Shown here in pieces: positions 1 through 6,038 of a stretch of 7,664 nucleotides of DNA; position 1 is the first letter of the stretch; every line of letters begins with the position of its first letter. A program made the translations under genes and the position numbers. The stretch is from the NCBI GenBank assembly GCA_008932955.1, contig WBXE01000112.1, forward strand, positions 1-7,664. The letters are read 5' to 3'. This DNA comes from Verrucomicrobiota bacterium (GTDB lineage: Bacteria; Verrucomicrobiota; Verrucomicrobiia; Verrucomicrobiales; Akkermansiaceae). Under the pieces are notes generated by a model, which was not told the origin of the DNA, did not search any database, and worked only from the letters and a program-made list of their open reading frames with translations.

Positions 1-58
1 CAGCGAGGGCAGCACCGGCGAGGGCTAGCGGCAACAGGAGGGCGCGGAAGCGAGGCAT
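1..58 (-). CDS. N-terminal fragment of an exported protein (runs off left edge)
   Basis: Only the first 19 codons are in the window; the gene continues beyond position 1. The peptide reads MPRFRALLLPLALAGAALA. It has a basic n-region with two arginines, a hydrophobic core of Leu and Ala, and an A-L-A ending that fits a signal peptidase I site. The product is therefore probably secreted or periplasmic. Nothing of the mature protein is visible, so no function can be given. No clear Shine-Dalgarno sequence lies before the ATG. The gene points the same way as the vapBC pair upstream of it, but about 295 bases separate them. The fragment is short, and a chance reading frame is possible, though its composition is strikingly signal-like. 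Confidence 0.5.
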   Translation of the reverse strand, partial: MPRFRALLLPLALAGAALA

Positions 59-353
59 GGCTGGCCGAGCATAGGGCGGAATCCGTCGGCGACAAATGAA
101 ATCCGGAGGGGGCGTAAGCGCAGTCTCAGATTTTAGCGCCAGAACCCGATGGGGGGGCGCGAGGAGTAAGTAAGGAGCCACCACATTCCTGTGGTGGTAG
201 CGGAAGGGCGGCCCATGAGTAAGTGCCGGCGGCTCGGCTCATGGACGGTTCTTCCGCACAACGACAATAAAGTCGTCGCTCCATAACGGGCCGCATCCGC
301 GCCAAGTTAGTCTGGAGGGTTGTGCGTGCAGCGGCTGTGCAGTAGATACGTAA
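59..353. other. Intergenic stretch with short inverted and direct repeats
   Basis: I see no convincing gene here. The stretch holds a perfect 7-base hairpin (178-197), an inverted repeat CCATGAG/CTCATGG (213-219 and 238-244), an ACGAC/GTCGT hairpin (261-265 and 272-276), and a direct repeat GAGTAAGT at 164-171 and 217-224. A 23-codon plus-strand frame (215-286) has a purine-rich stretch before its ATG but no recognisable product. The region lies downstream of vapC and upstream of the exported-protein gene, so it could hold the end of one transcript and the leader of the next. A decayed mobile-element end is another possibility. I could not assign it. Confidence 0.5.
178..197. repeat. Perfect 7-base inverted repeat (hairpin)
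   Basis: CCACCAC (178-184) and GTGGTGG (191-197) pair perfectly around a six-base loop, ATTCCT. Read on the minus strand it lies downstream of vapC and is followed by a pyrimidine-rich stretch rather than a T run, so it is at best a weak intrinsic terminator for vapBC. It could equally be a leader structure for the exported-protein gene that starts at 58. Confidence 0.45.
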
Positions 354-785
354 CTAGCGCAGCGGGTTGCTCCAGCGCAGGCCTGGGAAACGGCCGAATC
401 CCTCATCGGTGCTTACCAGCGTGGCACGATGCTCGATGGCGATAGCCGCGAGCCAAGCGTCGTTGATATCGTTGCCACACAGCTTGAGGCTGGTGATGAA
501 ACCGGCAAACAGGCTGGTGTGGCGGGAACCCGCGGCGAGGCGGCGGGTTCCCGGATAGGTCCATAAATCCTCTTGCCAGAATCCCAGCACCTCGGCCATC
601 GGCACGAGTTGCAGTTTGGGCAGGGTGGGGATGCGCAGCAGCGCGGCTTCGACCAGTTCGCACAGGCCGATGGCATCGCCCGCGACGGCTGTTTTCGTTA
701 GCCACTGCCGGCATACCGCATGCTCCACTGCATCCTTGCGCAGCGCATGGATCAGGACGTTCGCATCGGGGAGGAACAATGCCAT
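354..785 (-). CDS. vapC: VapC-type PIN-domain ribonuclease toxin
   Basis: The 143-residue product is a single PIN domain of usual VapC length. Such toxins are Mg2+-dependent RNases that usually cut tRNA or rRNA and are inhibited by the paired antitoxin. The acidic metal-binding set is visible: D7 in LPDANVLI near the N-terminus, E43 in the CELVEAA stretch, D109 in NDINDAWLAA, and D127 in TLVSTDEGF. The closing FPGLRWSNPL is typical of one large VapC subgroup. The start could be ATG at 785, which shares one base with the antitoxin stop (TGATG), or the in-frame GTG at 788, which overlaps it by four. Either arrangement implies translational coupling to vapB. The toxin looks intact, with no frameshift or lost catalytic residue. 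Its RNA target cannot be told from sequence. Confidence 0.9.
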   Translation of the reverse strand: MALFLPDANVLIHALRKDAVEHAVCRQWLTKTAVAGDAIGLCELVEAALLRIPTLPKLQLVPMAEVLGFWQEDLWTYPGTRRLAAGSRHTSLFAGFITSLKLCGNDINDAWLAAIAIEHRATLVSTDEGFGRFPGLRWSNPLR

Positions 786-1057
786 CACGGGTTGCGGTGG
801 GGGATTCCGAGCTTGGCAAGATCATGGGTCTGCTGCTCGTCGTCGGCAATGTGTCGCAGTTCCTCCCAGGATCTGGCATCGGGCGTTGCGGTGGCGTACG
901 TCCGGAAGGTATGCGGCGTGGGCGATTCCAGTGGCTGTTTTTCCAGACGCAACCGCAGACCCTCCTCCAGAAATCGGGTCAGACTCAGGCCGGACCGCGC
1001 GGCCTCGGTCTTGGCCTCCCGGTACAGTCGGTCATCTATGCGTAGGGTGGTTTGCAT
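785..1057 (-). CDS. vapB: VapB-type ribbon-helix-helix antitoxin
   Basis: This 90-residue protein is the partner of the PIN toxin that follows it. Residues 1-42 read as a ribbon-helix-helix DNA-binding domain: the strand MQTTLRIDD, then the helix LYREAKTEAARSG, then LSLTRFLEEGLRLRL. The rest (about 43-90) is polar, lacks obvious secondary structure at first and is acidic in part (EELRHIADDEQQ). That is what is expected of the flexible tail that wraps and blocks the toxin. In this family the antitoxin dimer, often with toxin, represses its own promoter, and a perfect palindrome sits 15 bases upstream of the start. No Shine-Dalgarno is visible before the ATG, which fits the promoter-derived prediction of a leaderless message. 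VapB is family-level naming; the exact RHH subfamily is not determined. Confidence 0.87.
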   Translation of the reverse strand: MQTTLRIDDRLYREAKTEAARSGLSLTRFLEEGLRLRLEKQPLESPTPHTFRTYATATPDARSWEELRHIADDEQQTHDLAKLGIPHRNP

Positions 1058-1063
1058 GAAAGA

Positions 1064-1091
1064 AAACTAGCATTTGACATATTTCTGTCAA
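1064..1091 (-). promoter_or_regulatory. Predicted vapBC promoter, possibly leaderless
   Basis: On the minus strand a perfect -35 hexamer TTGACA (1091-1086) is followed after 16 bases by TAGTTT (1069-1064), a partial match to the -10 consensus. Transcription would begin near 1058-1057, at the vapB ATG itself, giving a message with almost no 5' leader. The -35 lies in one arm of the inverted repeat, so a bound antitoxin would block polymerase. Confidence 0.5.
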
Positions 1092-1093
1092 AT
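1072..1093. promoter_or_regulatory. Perfect inverted repeat, probable VapB operator
   Basis: ATTTGACA (1072-1079) and TGTCAAAT (1086-1093) form an 8-base perfect inverted repeat with a six-base spacer, TATTTC. Its place just upstream of a ribbon-helix-helix antitoxin gene, over the predicted -35, is where the autoregulatory operator of a vapBC operon is expected. Each arm also contains TTGACA, one on each strand. Confidence 0.6.
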
Positions 1094-1160
1094 TTAAAGT
1101 GCCGGCTGCTCTAGCGACCTTGAAAGGCCAAAGGTGATGTCGTCAGATCGAATTTTCCCG

Positions 1161-1195
1161 CTTGGGTCTTCAAGTCTTGCGTCTTGGGTCTGAGG
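1161..1195. repeat. Degenerate heptamer-like tandem repeat
   Basis: The stretch reads in seven-base steps as CTTGGGT, CTTCAAG, TCTTGCG, TCTTGGG, TCTGAGG. GTCTT occurs three times (1166, 1174, 1181) and CTTGGGTCT twice (1161-1169 and 1183-1191). It lies in the gap between vapB and the Dabb gene and has no obvious regulatory role. Confidence 0.45.
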
Positions 1196-1252
1196 CTGAG
1201 CGCTCCAGGAAATGGGCTTGCGAACGGTGCGGGTCTGGATGAGGCTCGGGGC

Positions 1253-1552
1253 ATGGAACATCATGTGTATTTTTGGTTAAAGGACGAATGCAAGAGTGCG
1301 GCGGACCGCGCCGTGTTTGAGCAGGGGCTCGCCTCGCTGTTTGATATCGAGCTAGTGGGCGGGGGGCGCTGGGCGCTGCCGGCAGCGGTGATGCCGCGGC
1401 CAGTCATCGACCAGTCGTGGGACTACGCGCTGACGATGCAGTTTGCCGATGTGGCGGAGCACGATGCCTATCAGGTGCATCCGCAACACGAGGCGTTTGT
1501 GGACACCTTCAAGAGTTGGTGGGCACAGGTGCAGGTGCGCGACTTGGCATGA
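1253..1552 (+). CDS. Dabb (stress-responsive alpha/beta barrel) domain protein
   Basis: The 99-residue product covers one Dabb domain, a dimeric ferredoxin-like barrel found in small stress-linked proteins and some polyketide cyclases. The marks are the opening strand MEHHVYFWLKDE, a middle segment RPVIDQSWDYALTMQFAD (about 49-66), the motif EHDAYQVHPQHEAFVD (69-84) with its conserved histidines, and a closing strand VQVRDLA. The ATG at 1253 was chosen because GAGG at 1241-1244 is well spaced before it and because the family starts with a short histidine-rich strand. The same frame is open from an ATG at 1184, but that would add 23 unrelated residues. The gene stands alone, divergent from vapB and convergent with aldH. 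Its substrate, if any, is unknown, and nothing ties it to carotenoids. Confidence 0.8.
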   Translation: MEHHVYFWLKDECKSAADRAVFEQGLASLFDIELVGGGRWALPAAVMPRPVIDQSWDYALTMQFADVAEHDAYQVHPQHEAFVDTFKSWWAQVQVRDLA

Positions 1553-1604
1553 GCCGCGGTGCCCGCATGGCTCCGATCGCGCGCCAACCCACGATCAAGT
1601 GATT

Positions 1605-1631
1605 CGGGGGCGATTCATCGTGCCACCCCCG
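1605..1631. terminator. GC-rich hairpin between convergent genes (weak terminator candidate)
   Basis: CGGGGG (1605-1610) pairs with CCCCCG (1626-1631), and the loop contains a second small inverted repeat, CGAT/ATCG (1611-1620). It begins directly after the aldH stop codon on the minus strand and lies about 50 bases past the Dabb stop on the plus strand, so it could serve both. No T run follows on either strand, so factor-independent termination is doubtful. Confidence 0.3.
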
Positions 1632-1633
1632 CC

Positions 1634-3010
1634 TCACCCCAAAAATCGCAGCAGCCGTTTGAACCCTGCAAACGACAGCCCGGGAGGTGGGTAGCGCGAT
1701 CCGGAGTCCAGCGCAAACGGCCTGCGCATGACCACGCGCCGGTGGGAGAAGCCATCGAAGCTAGCGCGGCCGTGATATTGGCCCATGCCGCTCTCGCCCA
1801 CTCCGCCGAATGGCAAGTCGTGGCCGAGGATGTGCAGGATCGTATCGTTGATGCAGACGCCACCGGACTGGGTTTCGGCCAGCACTCGCTCCTGCAAGGC
1901 CCCGTCGCGGGTGAAAAGGTACAGCGCGAGCGGCTTGGGCTGGTCGCGAAGCTTGGCCAAAACTCCGCCGATATCACCAAACTCGATCACCGGCAGCACC
2001 GGCCCGAAGATCTCTTCCGTCATGACCGGGGAAGTCCACTGCACATCGGTTAGAATAGTGGGTGCCAGATAGAGATCAGCGGGATCGCACTCGCCGCCGC
2101 AGACGATGCTGCCCTGCTTGAGATACTCCGCCAAGCGCGCCAAATGCCTGGGGTTGACGATCCTGCCATAGTCAGGGCTTTGTTGGGGATGCTCACCATA
2201 AAACTCCGCTAGGACTTTCTTCATTTCTTCTAACAACTCAGCCGCGATCCGTTGATCCACCCAGACGTGATCCGGCGCAACACAGGTCTGGCCGGCATTC
2301 ATGAATTTCCCCCACACGATGCGCCGCGCGGTGGTTTCCACGGGGGCATCATGGCAAACTATGCACGGGCACTTGCCACCCAGTTCCAACGTCACGGGTG
2401 TTAGGTGGCGCGCGGCCGCCGCCATCACGTCACGCCCGGTCGCCGTGCCGCCGGTAAAGAAAATGCTGTCGAATTTCTCTCTCAGCAACATGTCGGCGGT
2501 CTCTCGCTCACCTTGTATAATGGTTAGATAAGCCTCTGGATAGCCTGAGCGGATCATTTGCTCGAGGGCCTCCGCCGTTTGCGGTGCAAATTCGGAGGGT
2601 TTGAGGATGGCACAGTTGCCGGCGGCGATCGCTCCAACCAGTGGCGAGAGGAGGAGTTGCAGCGGGTAATTCCAAGCCCCGATGATCAAGGCCAAGCCAT
2701 AGGGTTGCGGGTGAATGTAACTGCTCGCTGGCCATCCCAACATGGGAGAACGCCGCCGCTGCGGCTTCATCCACGATGCCAGATGCCGCAGCGCGTAACG
2801 GATCTCACCATGCACAAATCCAATTTCCGAGGCATAGGCATCGTGGGCGCTTTTCCGCAAATCCGCGTGCAGCGCCGCGAGTAATTTTGCCTCGTGAGAT
2901 TCTAACAATTCAGCCAATTTCAAAAGCTGGGCACGCCGGAACTCTGGCGCACGGGTCGCTCCGGATTGGAAAAACTCCCGCTGACGTGCAATGATGGCCT
3001 TGAAATTCAT
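1634..3010 (-). CDS. aldH: Class-3-type aldehyde dehydrogenase, probable C30 carotenoid aldehyde dehydrogenase
   Basis: This 458-residue NAD(P)-dependent enzyme most likely oxidises the terminal aldehyde made by CrtP to a carboxylic acid (4,4'-diaponeurosporenal to diaponeurosporenoate, or a close analogue). ALDH landmarks are all present: WNYP with N114, the cofactor lysine K137 in LKPSE, FTGG (185-188), the general base E209 in LELGGK, the nucleophile C243 in NAGQTCVAPD, and EEIFGP (332-337). The segments GQTCVAPD and LPFGGVGESGMG mark the class 3 branch. Length and the short C-terminal PPPGLSFAGF ending match, as I recall it, the staphylococcal AldH of staphyloxanthin synthesis, and there is no membrane helix like that of microsomal fatty aldehyde dehydrogenases. 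It is divergent from crtP, which strongly supports the pathway role. A general fatty-aldehyde dehydrogenase is the alternative. Confidence 0.87.
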   Translation of the reverse strand: MNFKAIIARQREFFQSGATRAPEFRRAQLLKLAELLESHEAKLLAALHADLRKSAHDAYASEIGFVHGEIRYALRHLASWMKPQRRRSPMLGWPASSYIHPQPYGLALIIGAWNYPLQLLLSPLVGAIAAGNCAILKPSEFAPQTAEALEQMIRSGYPEAYLTIIQGERETADMLLREKFDSIFFTGGTATGRDVMAAAARHLTPVTLELGGKCPCIVCHDAPVETTARRIVWGKFMNAGQTCVAPDHVWVDQRIAAELLEEMKKVLAEFYGEHPQQSPDYGRIVNPRHLARLAEYLKQGSIVCGGECDPADLYLAPTILTDVQWTSPVMTEEIFGPVLPVIEFGDIGGVLAKLRDQPKPLALYLFTRDGALQERVLAETQSGGVCINDTILHILGHDLPFGGVGESGMGQYHGRASFDGFSHRRVVMRRPFALDSGSRYPPPGLSFAGFKRLLRFLG

Positions 3011-3015
3011 ATGAT
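3010..3015 (+). promoter_or_regulatory. Candidate -10 element for the crtPQO operon
   Basis: TATGAT matches the -10 consensus at five of six places and would start a transcript near 3022, leaving a leader of about 35 bases before crtP. No good -35 lies 16-18 bases upstream, so an activator or an alternative sigma factor would be needed. It overlaps the first bases of aldH on the other strand. Confidence 0.3.
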
Positions 3016-3053
3016 CGATGTGCTACCGTGCCGCCGGCCGCCACTCCGGTCAA

Positions 3054-3082
3054 CTTATGATTGCCAAAACCGTCATTGTCAT
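3054..3082 (-). promoter_or_regulatory. Candidate aldH promoter inside the crtP start
   Basis: On the minus strand ATGACA (3082-3077, five of six to the -35 consensus) and CATAAG (3059-3054, four of six to the -10) are spaced by exactly 17 bases. The transcript would begin near 3047, about 37 bases before the aldH ATG. The -10 covers the crtP start codon. Confidence 0.33.
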
Positions 3083-4538
3083 CGGCTCCGGTCTCGGGGG
3101 CTTGTCTGCAGCTATCTCGCTGGCCCAGGAAGGATATCAGGTCACGATTCACGAGAAAAACCCGCAGATAGGTGGCAAGCTCAACGTGCTCAAGCAACAG
3201 GGTTATACCTTTGACCTTGGTCCATCCATTCTCACCCTGCCTCACATCTTCGAGCGCCTTTTCACACGCTCCGGTCGCAAAATGTGCGACTATATCCCGA
3301 TCCGGACGGTGCGCCCGCATTGGCGCAACTTTTTCGAGGATGGCAAGGTGGTGGACCTGGATCCAGACCCGGAGCGGATGGCCGAGCAAGCTCGCAAGGT
3401 GGGCGAAGATCCGGAAAACGTCCGGCGTTTCCTCAAGTATTCAGCCGACCTCTACGACTTGGTCAACGCCGGCTATTTCGAGCAGGGACTCGACACATCG
3501 GCGGGCTTCAGGAAATTTTACGGGCTGGCGAATTTTCTCAAGTTTGACTTATTTCGCAGCATGCACGGTGGGATGAAACGCTATTTGAAGACGCGCCACA
3601 TGCAGGACATCTTCGATTACTTCATCAAGTACGTTGGATCCTCGCCGTATCACTCACCGGCCTTCATGAACTGCATGGCCACCATTCAGTTCCGTTATGA
3701 CCTCTGGTATGTGGACGGCGGCTTGTATCATATCGCCCTGGGATTGCAGCGCCTGATGGACGAACTCGGCGTGAACGTCTGCCTCAACAGCGAGGTCGTG
3801 GAGGTAACCAAGCTCGATGGGCGCGTCACCGGCATTGTGACCAAAGATGGCAGCCGCCACAGCGCAGACATCATTGTCTCCAACATGGAAGTCATTCCGG
3901 CTTATGAAAAACTGCTGCAGGAGGATGACGAGTTGATGAAAGGACTCGAAAAGTTTGAGCCATCGTGTTCCGGTCTCGTGCTCGAACTCGCATTGGACCG
4001 CAAATACCCCCAACTCGCCCATCACAACTTCTTTTTCTCCGCGCACCAGCGCGAGCATTTCCACACGGTCTTCCGCAAGCGCCAGCTCCCGCCAGATCCC
4101 ACGATCTATCTGGTAGCAGCCTCCAGAACCGATCCCACCGTGGCTCCTGAGGGCTGTGACGGACTGAAAATTCTACCTCACATCCCGCACATCGATGACG
4201 AACAGCCGCTCACCCGCGATGATTACATGGTCTTCAAGGAGCGGGTCATCGATAAGCTCGAACGCATGGGGCTGACGGATTTGCGCAAGCACGTTGTCTT
4301 CGAGCATTGCTGGACCCCTCTGGACATCCGCGACCAGTATTATTCCAACAAGGGATCCATCTACGGAGTCGTTAGTGACCGGTTCAAGAACCTCGCGTTC
4401 AAGGCACCCAAACAAAGCACGAAATATCCCAATCTGTTCTTCGTGGGTGGCTCGGTCAATCCCGGTGGCGGCATGCCGATGGTGGTGCTCTGCGGCCAAA
4501 ATGTCGCAAAATCCGTGGTAAAATGGGACCGCCAATGA
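3057..4538 (+). CDS. crtP: 4,4'-diaponeurosporene oxidase (CrtP-type carotene oxygenase)
   Basis: The 493-residue FAD flavoprotein belongs to the phytoene desaturase family. In this subgroup the enzyme oxidises the terminal methyl of a C30 carotene to an aldehyde. The dinucleotide-binding fold is at the N-terminus, IGSGLGGLSAA (9-19), with the second GG at 39-40 and the FAD-contacting C-terminal segment VGGSVNPGGGMPMV at 463-476. Many stretches agree with staphylococcal CrtP as I remember it rather than with CrtN: FDLGPSIL (52-59), FIKYVGSS (189-196), SNMEVIP (275-281), YPQLAHHNFFF (317-327), DPTIYLV (347-353) and KLERMGLTDLRKH (400-412). The ATG at 3057 puts the Rossmann strand at its usual place; an in-frame ATG at 3018 would add 13 atypical residues. 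It heads a tightly overlapping operon. A bifunctional role in desaturation as well cannot be excluded. Confidence 0.9.
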   Translation: MIAKTVIVIGSGLGGLSAAISLAQEGYQVTIHEKNPQIGGKLNVLKQQGYTFDLGPSILTLPHIFERLFTRSGRKMCDYIPIRTVRPHWRNFFEDGKVVDLDPDPERMAEQARKVGEDPENVRRFLKYSADLYDLVNAGYFEQGLDTSAGFRKFYGLANFLKFDLFRSMHGGMKRYLKTRHMQDIFDYFIKYVGSSPYHSPAFMNCMATIQFRYDLWYVDGGLYHIALGLQRLMDELGVNVCLNSEVVEVTKLDGRVTGIVTKDGSRHSADIIVSNMEVIPAYEKLLQEDDELMKGLEKFEPSCSGLVLELALDRKYPQLAHHNFFFSAHQREHFHTVFRKRQLPPDPTIYLVAASRTDPTVAPEGCDGLKILPHIPHIDDEQPLTRDDYMVFKERVIDKLERMGLTDLRKHVVFEHCWTPLDIRDQYYSNKGSIYGVVSDRFKNLAFKAPKQSTKYPNLFFVGGSVNPGGGMPMVVLCGQNVAKSVVKWDRQ

Positions 4539-5566
4539 TCTTCGTCTTCTTGGCACTGTGGATGGGCGGATGGATTCTCGCCGCGCGTTTGCGCCAGCCG
4601 ACCCTCACTCCGCTCACTCACACGCCGCTGGCAACCAGCATCATCATCCCGGCGCGCAATGAGGCGCACAATCTCCCCAAACTGCTGCAATCCATCGCCA
4701 AGCAATCGCTCATGCCCAGCGAAATCCTTGTGGTGGATGATGGATCCAGCGATAAGACCGCCGACGTTGCGCATGCCATGGGAGCCACCGTCATCCCATC
4801 ACAGCCGCTGCCCGATGGCTGGCGCGGAAAAACCTGGGCATGCCATCAAGGTGCACTGGCGGCGCAGGGGGACCGGTTGTTGTTCATGGATGCGGATACT
4901 TGGCTGGAACCAGCCGCTCTCCAACACCTCCTAACCATTCCACACGACGGCGCTCTCTGCGTCGTGCCCTATCATGCGGTTCGACAAACCTATGAGAATC
5001 TTTCGTTGTTCTTCAACCTGTGCATGACCGCAGGCACTGTGCCCTGCGGCTTGGCCGGCCAGTTCCTGTTGGTCAGCAGACATCACTATCAACAGGTGGG
5101 CGGGCATGAGGCGGTGCGCGGATACATACTCGAAAATTTCCGTCTGGCGGAGCATTTCCGGGCGGCGGGCATCCCGCTGCGAAGCCTAACAGGAAAGGGG
5201 CTGGTTAGCTTCCGCATGTATCCGGCGGGATTGCGGGAATTGGTCCAGGGCTGGACCAAGGGGTTTGCCGCGGGCGCTGGTGGCACACCCACCGCCACCC
5301 TGCTGCTGGTCAGCGCATGGATGACCGGGCTGCTACTGGCACCACAAGCCGGATTTCTAACTGGCGATTGGTTCCTGTGGGGCCCCGCCTGCGTTTTGTG
5401 CTTGTTGCAGGTCGCCTGGATCGGCAGGAAGTTGGGAAACTTCGGCGGTTTGCTGCTGCTGCTCTATCCTATACCTCTGGTGTTTTTCTTCGGCTTGTTT
5501 GGATGGTCGGTCATCAGATCGGGGAAAAATGTGACATGGAAAGGCCGGGTGATTCATGCCGATTGA
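4535..5566 (+). CDS. crtQ: CrtQ-type family 2 glycosyltransferase (diaponeurosporenoate glycosyltransferase)
   Basis: The 343-residue membrane enzyme should transfer a sugar, glucose in the known pathway, to the carotenoid carboxylate to form a glycosyl ester. One hydrophobic segment is at the N-terminus (3-17) and about three near the C-terminus (252-270, 281-296, 305-327). Between them lies the GT-A domain: SIIIPARNE (35-43), VVDDGSSD (66-73), the metal-binding MDAD (118-121) and QGWTK (239-243) in place of the QxxRW motif. The segments SFRMYPAGL (225-233), GWTKGFAAGAGGT (240-252) and the terminal WKGR (335-338) closely recall staphylococcal CrtQ. The ATG at 4535 overlaps the crtP stop as ATGA; an in-frame ATG at 4523 is possible but less typical. 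It works between AldH and CrtO. Confidence 0.87.
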   Translation: MIFVFLALWMGGWILAARLRQPTLTPLTHTPLATSIIIPARNEAHNLPKLLQSIAKQSLMPSEILVVDDGSSDKTADVAHAMGATVIPSQPLPDGWRGKTWACHQGALAAQGDRLLFMDADTWLEPAALQHLLTIPHDGALCVVPYHAVRQTYENLSLFFNLCMTAGTVPCGLAGQFLLVSRHHYQQVGGHEAVRGYILENFRLAEHFRAAGIPLRSLTGKGLVSFRMYPAGLRELVQGWTKGFAAGAGGTPTATLLLVSAWMTGLLLAPQAGFLTGDWFLWGPACVLCLLQVAWIGRKLGNFGGLLLLLYPIPLVFFFGLFGWSVIRSGKNVTWKGRVIHAD

Positions 5567-6038
5567 ACTGCCGATGATTTGGATCGCGATCCTCAACGTC
5601 ACGCTCTGGCCGATTATCCAGTTGGCTCTGGCATTGGGTTTTACCCGCATGCCCGCGGCATGGTTCGATGCGCCGGATCGCGGATTTCGCCTCGAAACAC
5701 GCGTGTTTTACCAGCGTTGGTTGGGCGTCAAGCATTGGAAGGACCGTCTGCCGGATGGTGCCCGCTGGATCGGCGGTGGTTTTACCAAGAACGCATTGCT
5801 CGCGACGGATGCTGCATATCTAGAACGATTCATTCTGGAAACCCGCCGTGGTGAGTTATGCCATGGTTGCGCGTTGTTGTTTGTTCCAATCTTTTGCTTG
5901 TGGAACCCGTGGTGGGGTAATCTGGTGATCATTGGTTATGCCATCCTTGCCAACTTGCCATGCATCATTGCCCAACGCTACAATCGCCTCCGCCTGCGCC
6001 AGCTGCTTTCTCGGATGCAAGCCCGCCCCATCCCATGA
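5556..6038 (+). CDS. crtO: Glycosyl-4,4'-diaponeurosporenoate acyltransferase
   Basis: This 160-residue integral membrane protein should esterify a fatty acid to the sugar of the carotenoid glycoside, the last step of a staphyloxanthin-type pathway. It is unrelated to the carotene ketolases that are also called CrtO. Hydrophobic segments lie at about 7-29, 104-117 and 121-139. Family signatures are the HWKDRLPDG stretch (60-68), ETRRGELCHG (95-104) with acidic and histidine residues near the membrane face, and YAILANLPCIIAQRYNR (128-144). These recall staphylococcal CrtO in order and spacing, and the length is close to its roughly 165 residues. The start at 5556 overlaps crtQ by 11 bases; a second in-frame ATG at 5574 would remove six residues. 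CrtQ directly upstream makes the assignment strong. Confidence 0.88.
   Translation: MPIELPMIWIAILNVTLWPIIQLALALGFTRMPAAWFDAPDRGFRLETRVFYQRWLGVKHWKDRLPDGARWIGGGFTKNALLATDAAYLERFILETRRGELCHGCALLFVPIFCLWNPWWGNLVIIGYAILANLPCIIAQRYNRLRLRQLLSRMQARPIP

Noticed and set aside
238..253. CTCATGGACGGTTCTT as the end of a group II intron domain V
   Set aside because: ACGGTTC resembles the 3' side of domain V, but the paired 5' strand and the domain VI bulge are not seen nearby, and there is no reverse transcriptase in the window.
326..342. GTGCAG direct repeat after vapC
   Set aside because: Two six-base copies 11 bases apart are expected by chance in GC-rich DNA, and nothing else marks an attachment site.
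616..1070. Open plus-strand frames opposite vapBC
   Set aside because: They are rich in Arg, Ser and Pro with no family resemblance and lie opposite two well-supported genes.
1559..2053. Open plus-strand frame of 164 codons opposite aldH
   Set aside because: It is antisense to the conserved C-terminal half of AldH, its translation has no recognisable domain, and it follows from the base composition of the real gene.
3010..3053. TTGACC at 3048-3053 (minus strand) as the aldH -35
   Set aside because: No acceptable -10 lies 16-18 bases downstream; the nearest A/T-containing hexamer is 22 bases away.
3018..3056. Longer CrtP start at the ATG at 3018
   Set aside because: It would add 13 residues (MCYRAAGRHS...) before the Rossmann strand that family members do not have; the ATG at 3057 gives the usual N-terminus.
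5960..6034. Longer start for the SDR-DUF2867 protein
   Set aside because: It would lie 79 bases inside crtO and add a proline-rich tail; the ATG at 6035 forms a classic ATGA junction and starts just before the nucleotide-binding fold.
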